Positions 27,652 to 35,962 of a stretch of DNA of 64,000 bases are shown here, one piece after another; positions within the stretch are counted from its first letter, which is position 1; each line of letters begins with the position of its first letter. The DNA is from Paraburkholderia phenazinium (GTDB taxonomy: Bacteria > Pseudomonadota > Gammaproteobacteria > Burkholderiales > Burkholderiaceae): positions 868,001 to 932,000 of the forward strand of contig NZ_FSRM01000001.1 in the NCBI RefSeq assembly GCF_900141745.1. The letters run 5' to 3'. The notes under the pieces were generated by a model. The model made no database searches and was not told where the DNA came from. It worked only from the letters and a program-made list of their open reading frames with translations. The translations under genes were made by a program, and so were the position numbers.

Positions 27652-28533
27652 ATGGGGCGGCAACGCACAATTGACGATTCGGCGTTTTGGCGCTCGCCGA
27701 AGATGGCTGGCAGAACACAGGAAGATCGGGCCACGCTTTCGTATCTCCTGACCAGCCCGTTCAGCAACATTATTGGCGTATATCAGATTGTTCCGCGTAT
27801 AGCGGCGTCCGAGATGGGCTGGGACACAGACTCACAACTTATACCTGTGCTACGACGCTTGAGCGACTCGAATTTTGTGCGATTCGATGAGGATTCGAGC
27901 TACGTATGGATACACATCTGGTGGGATCACAACTCACCGACAATGGCTGTCGCTGGAACTCTACGACAGCGCACATTCGAACAAATCTCGGCGATTCCCC
28001 CGCACTGGCGCCACGAGTTCGTCGATGACTTCGTTGCCCGCCTGCCGGTAGCTAATAAAAAGGTGGGCAATTTGCGAGCCGCAGTCCAATCAGAACTTAG
28101 CGCGCACTGTATTTTGCCCGATAGGGTATCGATACCCTATCCGTACCCTACCCATACGGAGCGGGCTAACACTAACCATAACAATACTTTTACTGTTAAC
28201 ACTACTACTAACCAGTTGCGGTTTCCCGAATCGCTGACTTCGGAACAGGTTTCGGCGGTCGAGAAAATGCTCGCGAGCGTAGATTTCTTGTTAGCACAGC
28301 AACTGCTTGATGAGTTGTCGTTCCGCGTGGAAAGCGGAAGCCTGACCCGCGGCCCATTGCAATACCTTGCTGGGCTTATCCAGGCGGCTGCGGACAGGAA
28401 GTTTACACCGACAGCTAACGCGACACGGGCGTCCAGATTGCGTGCCGAGCTTCCAACATCACACTTACCCAATGCCTCCGTGGAGGAGGAGATAGCGCGA
28501 GTAAGGCAGATAACAAGGGGTATTGCGCGATAA
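27652..28533 (+). CDS. Phage replisome-organiser-like protein (DnaD-like N-terminus)
   Basis: A 293-residue protein. The N-terminus DSAFWRSPKMAGRTQEDRATL and LLTSPFSNIIGVYQIVP, followed by FVRFDEDSSYVWIHIWW, follow the pattern of phage replisome organiser N-terminal domains (FW-DPK, YLLTNP-N-GiY), a winged helix that binds origin DNA. A low-complexity linker with PYPYPTHTERANTNHNN and a Thr/Asn stretch leads to a helical C-terminal domain (about residues 200-293). It probably starts replication of the excised island. It stands before a 42-bp tandem repeat and oriT. The family match is by eye and moderate. Confidence 0.5.
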   Translation: MGRQRTIDDSAFWRSPKMAGRTQEDRATLSYLLTSPFSNIIGVYQIVPRIAASEMGWDTDSQLIPVLRRLSDSNFVRFDEDSSYVWIHIWWDHNSPTMAVAGTLRQRTFEQISAIPPHWRHEFVDDFVARLPVANKKVGNLRAAVQSELSAHCILPDRVSIPYPYPTHTERANTNHNNTFTVNTTTNQLRFPESLTSEQVSAVEKMLASVDFLLAQQLLDELSFRVESGSLTRGPLQYLAGLIQAAADRKFTPTANATRASRLRAELPTSHLPNASVEEEIARVRQITRGIAR

Positions 28534-28677
28534 CTTCCGAGCGCCTGCAATCGCAGGCTGCCTGACATAGAGACCGTTCCGGCTGGGTTGGCTTCATACC
28601 GGCGTGACTTTCCTGTGTCCCTCGGATGGTTTCATATCGGCTAAATTTTGATAATTTCGTGCTTGTGTATCGAATGT

Positions 28678-28761
28678 TATCGACAAAATCTTGAAATGTT
28701 CTTGGATGTGTTTCGAAAATATCGACAAAATCTTGAAGTGTTCTTCAATGCGTTTCGAAAA
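28678..28761 (+). repeat. Two 42-bp tandem direct repeats, iteron-like
   Basis: Two adjacent 42-base units beginning TATCGACAAAATCTTGAA and ending TTTCGAAAA, at 28678-28719 and 28720-28761, agree at 38 positions. They are AT-rich and lie between the replication-like gene and oriT, so they could be an origin or a binding site for the upstream protein. Confidence 0.7.
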
Positions 28762-28772
28762 ATATTGATGAA

Positions 28773-28827
28773 GGACCGGGCAAGACAGGTGATGTAGGCC
28801 TACGCGCAAGCGCGCAGTCCTACATCA
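28773..28827 (-). other. oriT: oriT of IncP (RP4) type with nic site and TraJ inverted repeat
   Basis: The minus strand reads CACCTGTCTTGCCCGGTCC at 28791-28773. RP4 nic is CACCTATCCTG^CCCGG (from memory), so 14 of 16 bases match, with the nick expected between the bases pairing with 28781 and 28780. Beside it is a 9-bp perfect inverted repeat TGATGTAGG (28790-28798) / CCTACATCA (28819-28827), the expected TraJ site. The traJ gene starts 81 bases further on, in the same arrangement as RP4. Confidence 0.8.
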
Positions 28828-28908
28828 AGTTCCGCTTATTCGCGCTTTGCACTCAACTGCGGGTCTTGCTCTGCGAGACCAGTCGGCTACCGCCGATAAC
28901 AATCAAAA

Positions 28909-29286
28909 ATGGACGCCAAGATGGACGACGCACCACGTAGAAAGCATCAACCGATTCGCGTTTGGTGCATGCCGGAAGAAAAGGCGCGGATTGAGGCGAA
29001 CGCTCGCAATGCTGGCTTGAGCGTGTCGCGATATCTGCGCAACGTCGGTATGGGCTACAAGATCGAGGGCGTGATCGACGCTAACCTCGTTCGGCAGTTG
29101 GCGAAAATCAACGGGGACCAAGGGCGCCTCGGCGGCTTGTTGAAGCTATGGCTAACAAACAGCGAGAAGTTGGGGGGGCAAGACCCGGAATACCTGCGCC
29201 GTCTGATTCATGGCGTCTTGGACCGCATCATTTCCATGCAGAGTGCCTTGCTCAGACTCGTGAGCGACTCACCACCGAAAATTTAG
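28909..29286 (+). CDS. traJ: TraJ-like relaxosome protein
   Basis: A 125-residue protein. PIRVWCMPEEKARIEANARNAGLSVSRYL (residues about 15-43) is a ribbon-helix-helix domain, and INGDQGRLGGLLKLWLT is the conserved core of IncP TraJ. GYKIEGVIDANLVRQLAKI also matches TraJ. TraJ binds the oriT inverted repeat and guides the relaxase TraI. No traI, traK or traH follows, so it would act with a helper relaxase. A second ATG at 28921 is possible. The stop codon overlaps an inverted repeat. Confidence 0.85.
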   Translation: MDAKMDDAPRRKHQPIRVWCMPEEKARIEANARNAGLSVSRYLRNVGMGYKIEGVIDANLVRQLAKINGDQGRLGGLLKLWLTNSEKLGGQDPEYLRRLIHGVLDRIISMQSALLRLVSDSPPKI

Positions 29287-29333
29287 CGGCTAAACTTTGA
29301 GAAGCCGCGATGGAAAATTTAGCCGCTAAATTT
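29279..29333. repeat. Pair of 19-base inverted repeats
   Basis: AAATTTAGC-G-GCTAAACTT at 29279-29297 and the perfect AAATTTAGC-C-GCTAAATTT at 29315-29333, 36 bases apart. The second is followed by TTT and may terminate traJ; the first includes the traJ stop codon. Two near-identical palindromes may also be protein sites. Confidence 0.6.
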
Positions 29334-29677
29334 TTTCGCGCGAAGCGATGTCGAGCACTACAGAGGAAGCAATGGAGACGCAGATTTTGGAGCAAATGGC
29401 GACGCAGCGACAGGCGGTAGGCGCTATTCGAAGTAGTGGCAAACGGCGAACCCACCGACGACGAGCTGAGCGTATCAGTGAAGAACGACAGTTGCTGCAG
29501 ATGATTGGTACCCGGGCCTTCAGAAAGAAACGACCGTCGCAGAAGCATCTTCGCGCTCGCCATCTGCCAAATCGGGTCGTCATACGAAGGAAGGTCATAG
29601 ATAGCCGGTAGTTGACGACGCAAGCGCTCAAGGCGGTTGGCATTGCCTTCGTAGGGAGATTTGTCGGGGGGCGGCAT
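29334..29677 (-). pseudogene. Possible decayed gene remnant
   Basis: A minus-strand frame from ATG 29677 starts with residues that look protein-like (RLERLRRQLPAIYDLPSYDD, then PIWQMASAKMLLRRSF) but turns low-complexity and runs into the traJ inverted repeats. It may be the 5' end of a lost gene. I do not recognise a family. Confidence 0.25.
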
Positions 29678-29745
29678 GCTCAGAAAGTGAGTTAATCATG
29701 CTCTGCCCTTCCAAACGGTCGTGCAGTGCACGCAAGAGGCTCAAG

Positions 29746-30153
29746 ATGAATTCCGAACTGGCCGCCGAATTGGCTGACGAGGCAGAACTGAAGACCGCCA
29801 TACGCGAGTTACGGAAACTACGGAAAGAAAGCGACCCTCTTAACCGTGCATGGTCAGATACGTGGGTGACCAGGCAGAGGTATGAGCGGGAATATGCGTT
29901 TGCGGTCAAGCAGCTACGGGAACGAGAAGACCGCATTATGGATCAGCTACGACCCTATCTCGCTAAGATTGAGGCGCTAGAGAAACAGGTGAGGAAGTTG
30001 GACCGCAAGATACGAAAAGCGCAGTCCGGCGCAAAGACTTGCCCGAGCGGACGGCTCGGATTGCCGAAGAGCGGCGGGGTACGGACCGACTCGCGCGACC
30101 CGTCTCCAATCCGTAGTTCCGAGGGGCGGCGTGTGCCAATGAATTCCAAATAA
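29746..30153 (+). CDS. Small coiled-coil protein, copy A
   Basis: A 135-residue hydrophilic protein, mostly one long helix with heptad character (ELAAELADEAELKTAIRELR at the start, then REREDRIMDQLRPYLAKIEA). Residues 1-84 match copy B at 38041 at 74 positions. An AGAGG site precedes the ATG. The C-terminal tail after about residue 96 is low-complexity, and an ancestral stop near there (seen in copy B as TAA) may have been lost. I do not recognise the family. Confidence 0.6.
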   Translation: MNSELAAELADEAELKTAIRELRKLRKESDPLNRAWSDTWVTRQRYEREYAFAVKQLREREDRIMDQLRPYLAKIEALEKQVRKLDRKIRKAQSGAKTCPSGRLGLPKSGGVRTDSRDPSPIRSSEGRRVPMNSK

Positions 30154-31038
30154 GCTCGCTCAGTTGCCGAAGTCCGAGAGTGCTATCGCTTGATACACAT
30201 GGCGGGGCGCTGCACCGAAGGGGTCAGCCACTTCGTAAATCAATCGAATGGCAAACAAGACTCGCTAGCGGCCGAGTATTCATCCGGTGCAGCTTCGCCG
30301 GGCGCGCGCTGTTCTCCTACAAGCGGCACCGGCGACCGGCTGCCACCCTGCAGGCCCACGATCCCCATCGAACCGTGAGCTCTGTTCGCCGCGCTACGCA
30401 ATGGAATTTGACGCCAGCATGGCGTATGCCAACGCTAACGAGTAGCGTGGGTGAGCGCCGATAGTTGCTGACGAGCTCGACGCGAGCCGCCGCCGCGCAA
30501 CGTCGCGGTGCGGCAGGCCTACAAGCGACCGGGGGGTGACAGTTTAAATGGGCCGATCAGGTGGTACCACAAGCTGATTGCGAAGGGTGTTACGCATGCA
30601 CCGATTCAGTTTTGCTGCCGATATTTCACGATCCTCGTCAGATCGATCGTCGTGCGCCGCTGGGAACGCTATTGACCGACACCTCGTGAGCGTGGACCCG
30701 CCCTAGTCTGTGCTACCCATTTGAGACATGTAATGCGACCTCCCACCATTGGTAAGGACTCACGACGCGGCAATCGACTCGTTGACCGATGCGCTGGAAG
30801 CATAGTGATGGGAGCCTCGTGTCGCAACGTTTACGTCTTGAGGTCAGCGCTTGACACTTCGTCCGCTCGATGGCACATTCACTGTCGGCGAACCAGCTCG
30901 TGACGGGCTTACCGGCCGTGTTGTAGGCAATTCAGTAGTCCCCTTTTTGTCAGCCTAGCTGCAAAACGAACGCATGTCTTATATATCGTCACAGATGTGC
31001 AGGCAGGATTCTGCCCAACGTTTTGAGAGAGGAATGAC
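30154..31038. other. Non-coding or degenerate stretch in the island
   Basis: I see no gene that I can support in these 885 bases. The open frames present are short and have no recognisable content or ribosome sites. It probably contains decayed DNA from earlier insertions and the promoter for the gene at 31039. Confidence 0.5.
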
Positions 31039-31707
31039 ATGTCAGAAGCAACCACGGTCGTTGCACCCACGCCATACATCAAGCTTGATCGACACTTCGC
31101 TGATGAGCTTCTCGTAGTCGCGAAAATGCACGGCCACGATTTGTCGAAAGGCCATGCTAACGAGCTCGTCGCCCGGGCTCACGGCTTCCGAACCCAGGCG
31201 GCTATGCGGGCGGACGGTCTCATGGTTCTAGATCGCTACGCGCGTGACGATTTCGGTTTCGATGTCGAGCGCGTACGCGTGCTCGCGATCGAGCTCAAGT
31301 CCGTCGTCGCTCACGATTTCGAGCCCATCGCACAGAGCCTCAAGGCCTTATGCAATGAAGCGCGCAATCCGGATACCGCGCTGGCTGCGCGGCTCGCTCG
31401 CAACGTTTGCCTCAATGCCGACTGGTCGACCGAGTTCGGTGAGTTTGCGGGCAGAACTCTGCTCTCACCTCACGACTACGCCGCCTGCGTCGAAGTCACC
31501 ATGCGCGATGATTTCGAGGACAACCTGTGGGTGAACGTCCTCGGCATCCCGACGATCGCCGCGCTTGCGCAGACCGAAAAGATCCTGCCGCAGGACCACG
31601 GCTACCACGCGATTAATGCTGACTTCGTGTTGAACGTGGCGATGTACCTCGCTGGCGCGCGCGTCGAGGAACTGGTTGAGCGCTACCGCGTGGTCTGCGA
31701 AACGTAG
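31039..31707 (+). CDS. Hypothetical protein with glyoxalase-related N-terminal motif
   Basis: A 222-residue protein. A GAGAGGAATG site lies just before the ATG. Residues about 30-60 (HGHDLSKGHANELVARAHGF, then RTQAAMRADG) resemble the short H-x-x-A-x-x-LVA-x-x-GF-x-x-x-AL motif found in proteins called glyoxalase-superfamily related on plasmids and islands. The rest is helical with no recognised catalytic motif. Function unknown. Confidence 0.55.
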   Translation: MSEATTVVAPTPYIKLDRHFADELLVVAKMHGHDLSKGHANELVARAHGFRTQAAMRADGLMVLDRYARDDFGFDVERVRVLAIELKSVVAHDFEPIAQSLKALCNEARNPDTALAARLARNVCLNADWSTEFGEFAGRTLLSPHDYAACVEVTMRDDFEDNLWVNVLGIPTIAALAQTEKILPQDHGYHAINADFVLNVAMYLAGARVEELVERYRVVCET

Positions 31708-31804
31708 ACTCGAAAGCACCGGGCCTTCCCGCGCTCAGCGTCGTATCTGTTTGTCGGCGCGGGACGTCGAATCGACTCTGTTTCTCATTAGATGAGACAT
31801 CATC

Positions 31805-32122
31805 ATGAAAATTGAAATTCCGTGTGCCGACGGCACAGACGCAAACTGCCGCAGCACCGTTGAGGTTTCGCTTCCGTATCCCGCATTAGAACTGTACGGC
31901 TGCAACGTTACTGTCGACGCGTCGGCCAAAACGGTTCGAATCGATCCGACTCCAGAGTGGCTGAAGCGTTATCAGGACACGCTCAGTGAATACGATCGCG
32001 AGTCCGTGAAGGAAGACGGCTACATCGAGCGCGGCTATCGAGACTTCGGCGGGACGATCTGCGGCGCCTGTGGGTCAGATCAGACGTACGACGCGGACGG
32101 AAGCAACATTTCCCACCTTTGA
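31805..32122 (+). CDS. Hypothetical small protein
   Basis: A 105-residue protein starting MKIEIPCADGTDANC, with five cysteines (including CGACGSD near the end), which suggests a metal or disulphide site. I do not recognise it. It ends ten bases before an integrase fragment, so its 3' end may be at a recombination joint and the protein may be truncated. Confidence 0.45.
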   Translation: MKIEIPCADGTDANCRSTVEVSLPYPALELYGCNVTVDASAKTVRIDPTPEWLKRYQDTLSEYDRESVKEDGYIERGYRDFGGTICGACGSDQTYDADGSNISHL

Positions 32123-32132
32123 CATCTGAGCT

Positions 32133-32267
32133 GCGTACTTCAAGAGCGGTGGCACGCTCGAGAACGCGGCGGCAATGGCCAACCACGCGTCGACGCGCAC
32201 TACGCAGTTGTATGACGGCAGGCGCGACGACATCGCGCTCGAAGACGTCGAGCGGATTCAGCTATAG
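32133..32267 (+). pseudogene. C-terminal fragment of a tyrosine recombinase
   Basis: The frame reads AYFKSGGTLENAAAMANHAS, TRTTQLYDGRRDDIALEDVE, then RIQL and stop. It matches the last 44 residues of the integrase at 36826-37782 at 36 positions and includes the catalytic H and Y (MANH and QLY). Nothing upstream continues the homology, so only the 3' end of a second copy remains. Confidence 0.85.
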
Positions 32268-32279
32268 GACTCCGCAGGC

Positions 32280-32612
32280 CTACTGTTGGGTGATTTCGCA
32301 GCTTTCGTCGATTGCGGGGAAATAGACTTCGTGCGCCGTTGGGGAAGTAAAGCCGCGCATGAAGTCCAGCCCGTATTTCCCGTTACCAAGCTGAATGTAA
32401 CTGATATTTCTGGCAACTTGGTATTCGCTGGTGTTATTCCGTTGGTAGATACCCATCGTCAGCTGACCGTTCTTCTGACAGCGAATCTGAAAATCATGGG
32501 CATCGGAGCCCGTCACAAATGTGGACTGGGTCGCCGACGTTTGCGCAGTAGCTGCGGCGCTCCAAATCAACGCGACCAGTGCGGCAGCAACGGTAAAGCG
32601 TACTCTTATCAT
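32280..32612 (-). CDS. Small secreted protein of unknown function
   Basis: A 110-residue protein with a Sec signal peptide (FTVAAALVALIWSAAATAQ). The mature part is about 87 residues with two cysteines (IRCQKNG and DESCEI), probably disulphide-linked, and TMGIYQRNNTSEYQVARNIS. A CAGGAAA site precedes the ATG. The family is not recognised; export is the only supported property. Confidence 0.5.
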   Translation of the reverse strand: MIRVRFTVAAALVALIWSAAATAQTSATQSTFVTGSDAHDFQIRCQKNGQLTMGIYQRNNTSEYQVARNISYIQLGNGKYGLDFMRGFTSPTAHEVYFPAIDESCEITQQ

Positions 32613-32787
32613 CTGAATTTTCCTGTGGGTTGGTGGCGCTGCAACTCAGCGTCACTCCTCTTATCGACCAGGAGGCGGAGAAATTAAGTGTCTTCTGAAC
32701 TGAAAGATTGCTCTGCCTCATACGTGGCCGCATGGCGAAAAAGCATTCCGTGTCGAGTGGAAAGCCACATCAAACTTCATGTCAAAT

Positions 32788-32810
32788 CGTGCTGGGCTTT
32801 GCCCAGCACG
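32788..32810 (-). terminator. Hairpin after the small Cys-rich secreted gene
   Basis: A perfect 10-pair stem CGTGCTGGGC / GCCCAGCACG with a 3-base loop, 42 bases past the stop of the gene at 32853. The minus-strand tail (ATTTGA) is only weakly T-rich. Confidence 0.5.
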
Positions 32811-32852
32811 GACTCGGCCCCGGCGAAAAAGCGCAAGGCTCCTTGCCTATTG

Positions 32853-33053
32853 CTAGGTTAATGCGGCGACGCCGTAGAACACGCCGTTAGGTTCGCGGCA
32901 GACACACGGCGCGCCAGGCTGCACCCACTGCATCATTTGGCAGAAGTCACCAGCGGTATCCACTACACAAACCTCGGCGGCCGAAGCTGTACCGGCAAAA
33001 ACCAGAAGTGCTGCCGTGATCACCGTAAGTTTGAGGGTTGTTGCGGTCTTCAT
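32853..33053 (-). CDS. Small Cys-rich secreted protein
   Basis: A 66-residue protein with a signal peptide (MKTATTLKLTVITAALLVFA, then GTASA). The mature part is about 40 residues with four cysteines (EVCVVD, DFCQMM, PCVC). The AAGGAG site lies six bases before the ATG at 33053; the ATG at 33059 is too close to it. The four cysteines probably form two disulphides in the periplasm. It diverges from the response regulator gene, whose promoter region it shares. Function unknown. Confidence 0.6.
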   Translation of the reverse strand: MKTATTLKLTVITAALLVFAGTASAAEVCVVDTAGDFCQMMQWVQPGAPCVCREPNGVFYGVAALT

Positions 33054-33170
33054 GATCATCTCCTTGAGGGTTGAAGCCGGAACATTGCGGCCCCGGTGAA
33101 AACCATTTTGGTCAATGCGAAGGGCTGATGTAACGCACATACGTTGCACAACCGATGTATCCGGTGACAG

Positions 33171-33184
33171 GCTACATCTGTAGC
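33171..33184. promoter_or_regulatory. Palindrome in the shared promoter region
   Basis: GCTACA-TC-TGTAGC, 57 bases before the response regulator ATG and 118 bases from the start of the divergent small gene. It is a candidate operator. Confidence 0.35.
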
Positions 33185-33240
33185 AGTGCGTATCCCGACG
33201 CGTCTTGATACGCTGTCGGAAACAACCCGCGAGACATGTC

Positions 33241-33972
33241 ATGCGAGTACTTCTGATAGACGACCACGCACTGCTAAGAGCCGGAGTGTCATTGCTGCTG
33301 AAACAGGTGCGCTCGGACATGGAGGTTGTCGAAGCGGGAACGTTGGCGGAAGGACTGGAAGAGGCGCGTCGCCAGGCACTGAATATGGTCTTTCTCGACC
33401 TGGACCTCCCCGACGGGCACGGTTTTACGGCACTGCAACAACTCAAAATTGACCGGCCTTCACTGCCGGTGGTCATCATGTCGGCGCAGGAGGACCCGGC
33501 CATTATCGATAAGGCAATCGAACTTCATGCAATGGGATTTGTGCCGAAATCACAGAACCCGGATGTCCTGTTTGCTGCCCTGCAGGCTGCACTTGCAGGA
33601 GGCGTGTTCCTGCCGGCATCGATTGTCGACCGCGGTGATCATTCGTCGCCGCCCAGTACTGCGTGGCCACACGGCAGGCCTGACCCGGGAGGTTTTGGTC
33701 TGGGCAACCAGGCCACCACGGCTTTTGAACTCGGCCTGACGCCGCGTGAGTTTGACACCCTGAAATGGGTGGTTCTTGGCTATCCGACCAAAACGATCGC
33801 GCAGAAAATGGGTATCGAGGACATTACGATCCGCAAGTACGTGAGCAGCCTGCTTGCGCACTTCAATGTCAGGCGACGGACCGAGCTCATCGTTTATGTG
33901 GCCAAAAGCGGGATCCGGCTTGGCACTCCTGAAATCAGCTCTCCAGACCAGGTCGTCGGCTGTCCGCGTTGA
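33241..33972 (+). CDS. NarL/LuxR-family response regulator
   Basis: A 243-residue regulator. The receiver domain (residues 1-120) has LLIDDH acidic residues, the phosphorylation Asp at about 53 (FLDLDLPDG) and the lysine in FVPKSQ. A 45-residue linker leads to a GerE/LuxR-type helix-turn-helix (LTPREFDTLKWVVLGYPTKT, then IAQKMGIEDITIRKYV). It probably pairs with the histidine kinase on the other strand. The two genes overlap tail to tail by 38 bases. Confidence 0.9.
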   Translation: MRVLLIDDHALLRAGVSLLLKQVRSDMEVVEAGTLAEGLEEARRQALNMVFLDLDLPDGHGFTALQQLKIDRPSLPVVIMSAQEDPAIIDKAIELHAMGFVPKSQNPDVLFAALQAALAGGVFLPASIVDRGDHSSPPSTAWPHGRPDPGGFGLGNQATTAFELGLTPREFDTLKWVVLGYPTKTIAQKMGIEDITIRKYVSSLLAHFNVRRRTELIVYVAKSGIRLGTPEISSPDQVVGCPR

Positions 33973-35794
33973 GCAGCGCATGGACCTGTCCAACAATCTG
34001 TTCCGGATCTGACGATTTCCGGATGATGGTGAACGGCGGCTGGAAGCCGCGCATTGACTGCGAGTCGGATGTAATGAGCTCGCCTGTTATGAATGCAACG
34101 GGCGTCCTGACCTCCCAGTGCGATCGAATGGTCTCTGCGACCTGAATCCCCGTGTCGCCGCCTTGAAGACGCATGTCCGTAACGATGACGTCTGGCTCCC
34201 TGCCGATGGTCTCGAGCAACCCACGCGTTTCTGTCAGTGAGCTAACGCTATCAACCAGTGCGCCCGCGCTGACGAACAGTTGCGTCAAGCCTCGCAGCAG
34301 CGCTGGTTCATCGTCACAGACAACAACATATTTTCCACTTAGATCCCTGGGGGGGGCGCCGCCCCCACTCATCGAGGGCGCGTCCGATACCCTGCCTGCG
34401 GTGACCGGTGCGTAAAGAGAGAAACGCGATCCACGCCCCTCAACGGATGAAAAACTGAGCCGGTGTCGTGGCAGAATCGATTCTATTTTATGGACTATAG
34501 ACAGACCCAAACCGATGCCTCGGCTTCTGTCTCTGCCAGGATTGTTTATCTGATAATATTCTGAAAAAATCTTTTCCCGATGCTCTGCTGGAATCCCGAT
34601 TCCAGTATCCCACACATCAATTCTAAGCGTATTTGGCAATCTTACCCATCCTATCGTGACGCCGCCATGGAAAGTATATTTTATCGCGTTCGATACGAGA
34701 TTTGAGAGGAGGCGTTTGAACAATGGCCGGTCGGTGCTGATATAGGGAGGCTGCCTGTTTCTTTGAGTGATTTTAAAACAAATGCCTTTTTCTTTGGCCA
34801 GCCGGCTGTACTGCTGCGTGACTTCCGAAAGAACCTCGGCGGGATCCACAGCCTGTAGCTGAATCCGGTACGATCCAAGTTCGGAATAATCGTGTATTCC
34901 TTTAAACAGGTTAACCATGTCCGCCGCGCTGCTTTCGACGAGCGACAGGTCTGATTCAACGGCCGGGTCATGCTCCCGGAGCTTCTGTATTGCACTTCTG
35001 ATATAGAGGCCGATCACCGCAAGCGGTTGCTGGATATCATGATAGGCTGATGAGAAAAAACGTTCCTTTTCAAGGACTAATTCCTGCATTTTTTCGTTCT
35101 GTTTTTTCAGAAGCATGGAGGCTGCGGTGGCCTCTGCTTGTGCTTTCGTCAGAGCCCGACGGGCAGTGAAGTCCGTTCTCACGGACATTTCAAGCTGCGT
35201 GGCAACCATCGATCCCAGAACATAGAAGCAGATCAGGAAAAACGCCGAGGAAAACCATGCGTAGGCTCCCATTCCGTTAAGATAGGATGGATCCCTGTTA
35301 AGCTGGTATTCGGTAATGTTGAATGTGACAAAACAAATCACGCCAACAATGGCAGCCTGTTTCGTGCGAATGCGAAGAAAAGTGAAGAGAAAGTAATCAA
35401 CGAGCAGAAGTCCAGGGTAGTACTCCCTGAATGTGTTGTTTGGCGGCGCAATCAGCATCATTGCAAGAAGGGCACACCACGAAAAAAGTACAGCTGAAAT
35501 CAGCCATGATACGGCGTACCTTTCTCTTATGAAATTTTCTTTCCAGCTTAATCGAATAAGAAATGTGAAAAGTAGAATACCAGAAATGCGGATGATTACC
35601 AGATATATGAATGTGGTCCGACTGAAGGTATGCGACTGGACCCAGTCCCAAAGGAAAAATGCACTCCATATTGAAAGCGCCATCACCAAGGCTACACGTC
35701 TCTGCGAGACAAACTTGGCTCCGTATTCTTCCAAAAACGCCTTTTCCTGTTCGGTTGACGGAAAATGCCGGGCAAAGAAGGTGGGAAGCAGCAT
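33935..35794 (-). CDS. Hybrid sensor histidine kinase with C-terminal receiver
   Basis: A 619-residue membrane kinase. About six transmembrane helices span residues 30-200, without a large periplasmic domain, so it may sense the membrane. A coiled coil leads to a HisKA domain with H252 (AYHDIQQPLAVIGLY), then HATPase_c with N (LLSNLVSNAIKY), DTGIGIP and GIGLGLSIV boxes, and a receiver domain with CDDEP and Asp540 (VIVTDMRLQGG). It is probably the partner of the convergent regulator. The first third of the gene is clearly more AT-rich than the last. Confidence 0.9.
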   Translation of the reverse strand: MLLPTFFARHFPSTEQEKAFLEEYGAKFVSQRRVALVMALSIWSAFFLWDWVQSHTFSRTTFIYLVIIRISGILLFTFLIRLSWKENFIRERYAVSWLISAVLFSWCALLAMMLIAPPNNTFREYYPGLLLVDYFLFTFLRIRTKQAAIVGVICFVTFNITEYQLNRDPSYLNGMGAYAWFSSAFFLICFYVLGSMVATQLEMSVRTDFTARRALTKAQAEATAASMLLKKQNEKMQELVLEKERFFSSAYHDIQQPLAVIGLYIRSAIQKLREHDPAVESDLSLVESSAADMVNLFKGIHDYSELGSYRIQLQAVDPAEVLSEVTQQYSRLAKEKGICFKITQRNRQPPYISTDRPLFKRLLSNLVSNAIKYTFHGGVTIGWVRLPNTLRIDVWDTGIGIPAEHREKIFSEYYQINNPGRDRSRGIGLGLSIVHKIESILPRHRLSFSSVEGRGSRFSLYAPVTAGRVSDAPSMSGGGAPPRDLSGKYVVVCDDEPALLRGLTQLFVSAGALVDSVSSLTETRGLLETIGREPDVIVTDMRLQGGDTGIQVAETIRSHWEVRTPVAFITGELITSDSQSMRGFQPPFTIIRKSSDPEQIVGQVHALLNADSRRPGLES

Positions 35795-35962
35795 GGGTGA
35801 CCTTTCTGGCAGGCCGTAGATCCGGACTGGGGCTATTAAGTAGCTTAGGCCTTGGCGAATAAGGGTGCCAGAGGTGTTTCCGCGATCGAAGTGTCAATCT
35901 TCTGCTCTTTGCGGACATATGTATGATAATGTCCTTTATCACATATAGAAGAGAAGACCACG

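Noticed and set aside
29348..29611. Plus-strand small frame after traJ
   Set aside because: Arg-rich composition typical of a random frame in GC-rich DNA; it has no ribosome site.
30180..30464. Open frame in the degenerate island stretch
   Set aside because: Low-complexity content, no ribosome site and no family; probably random.
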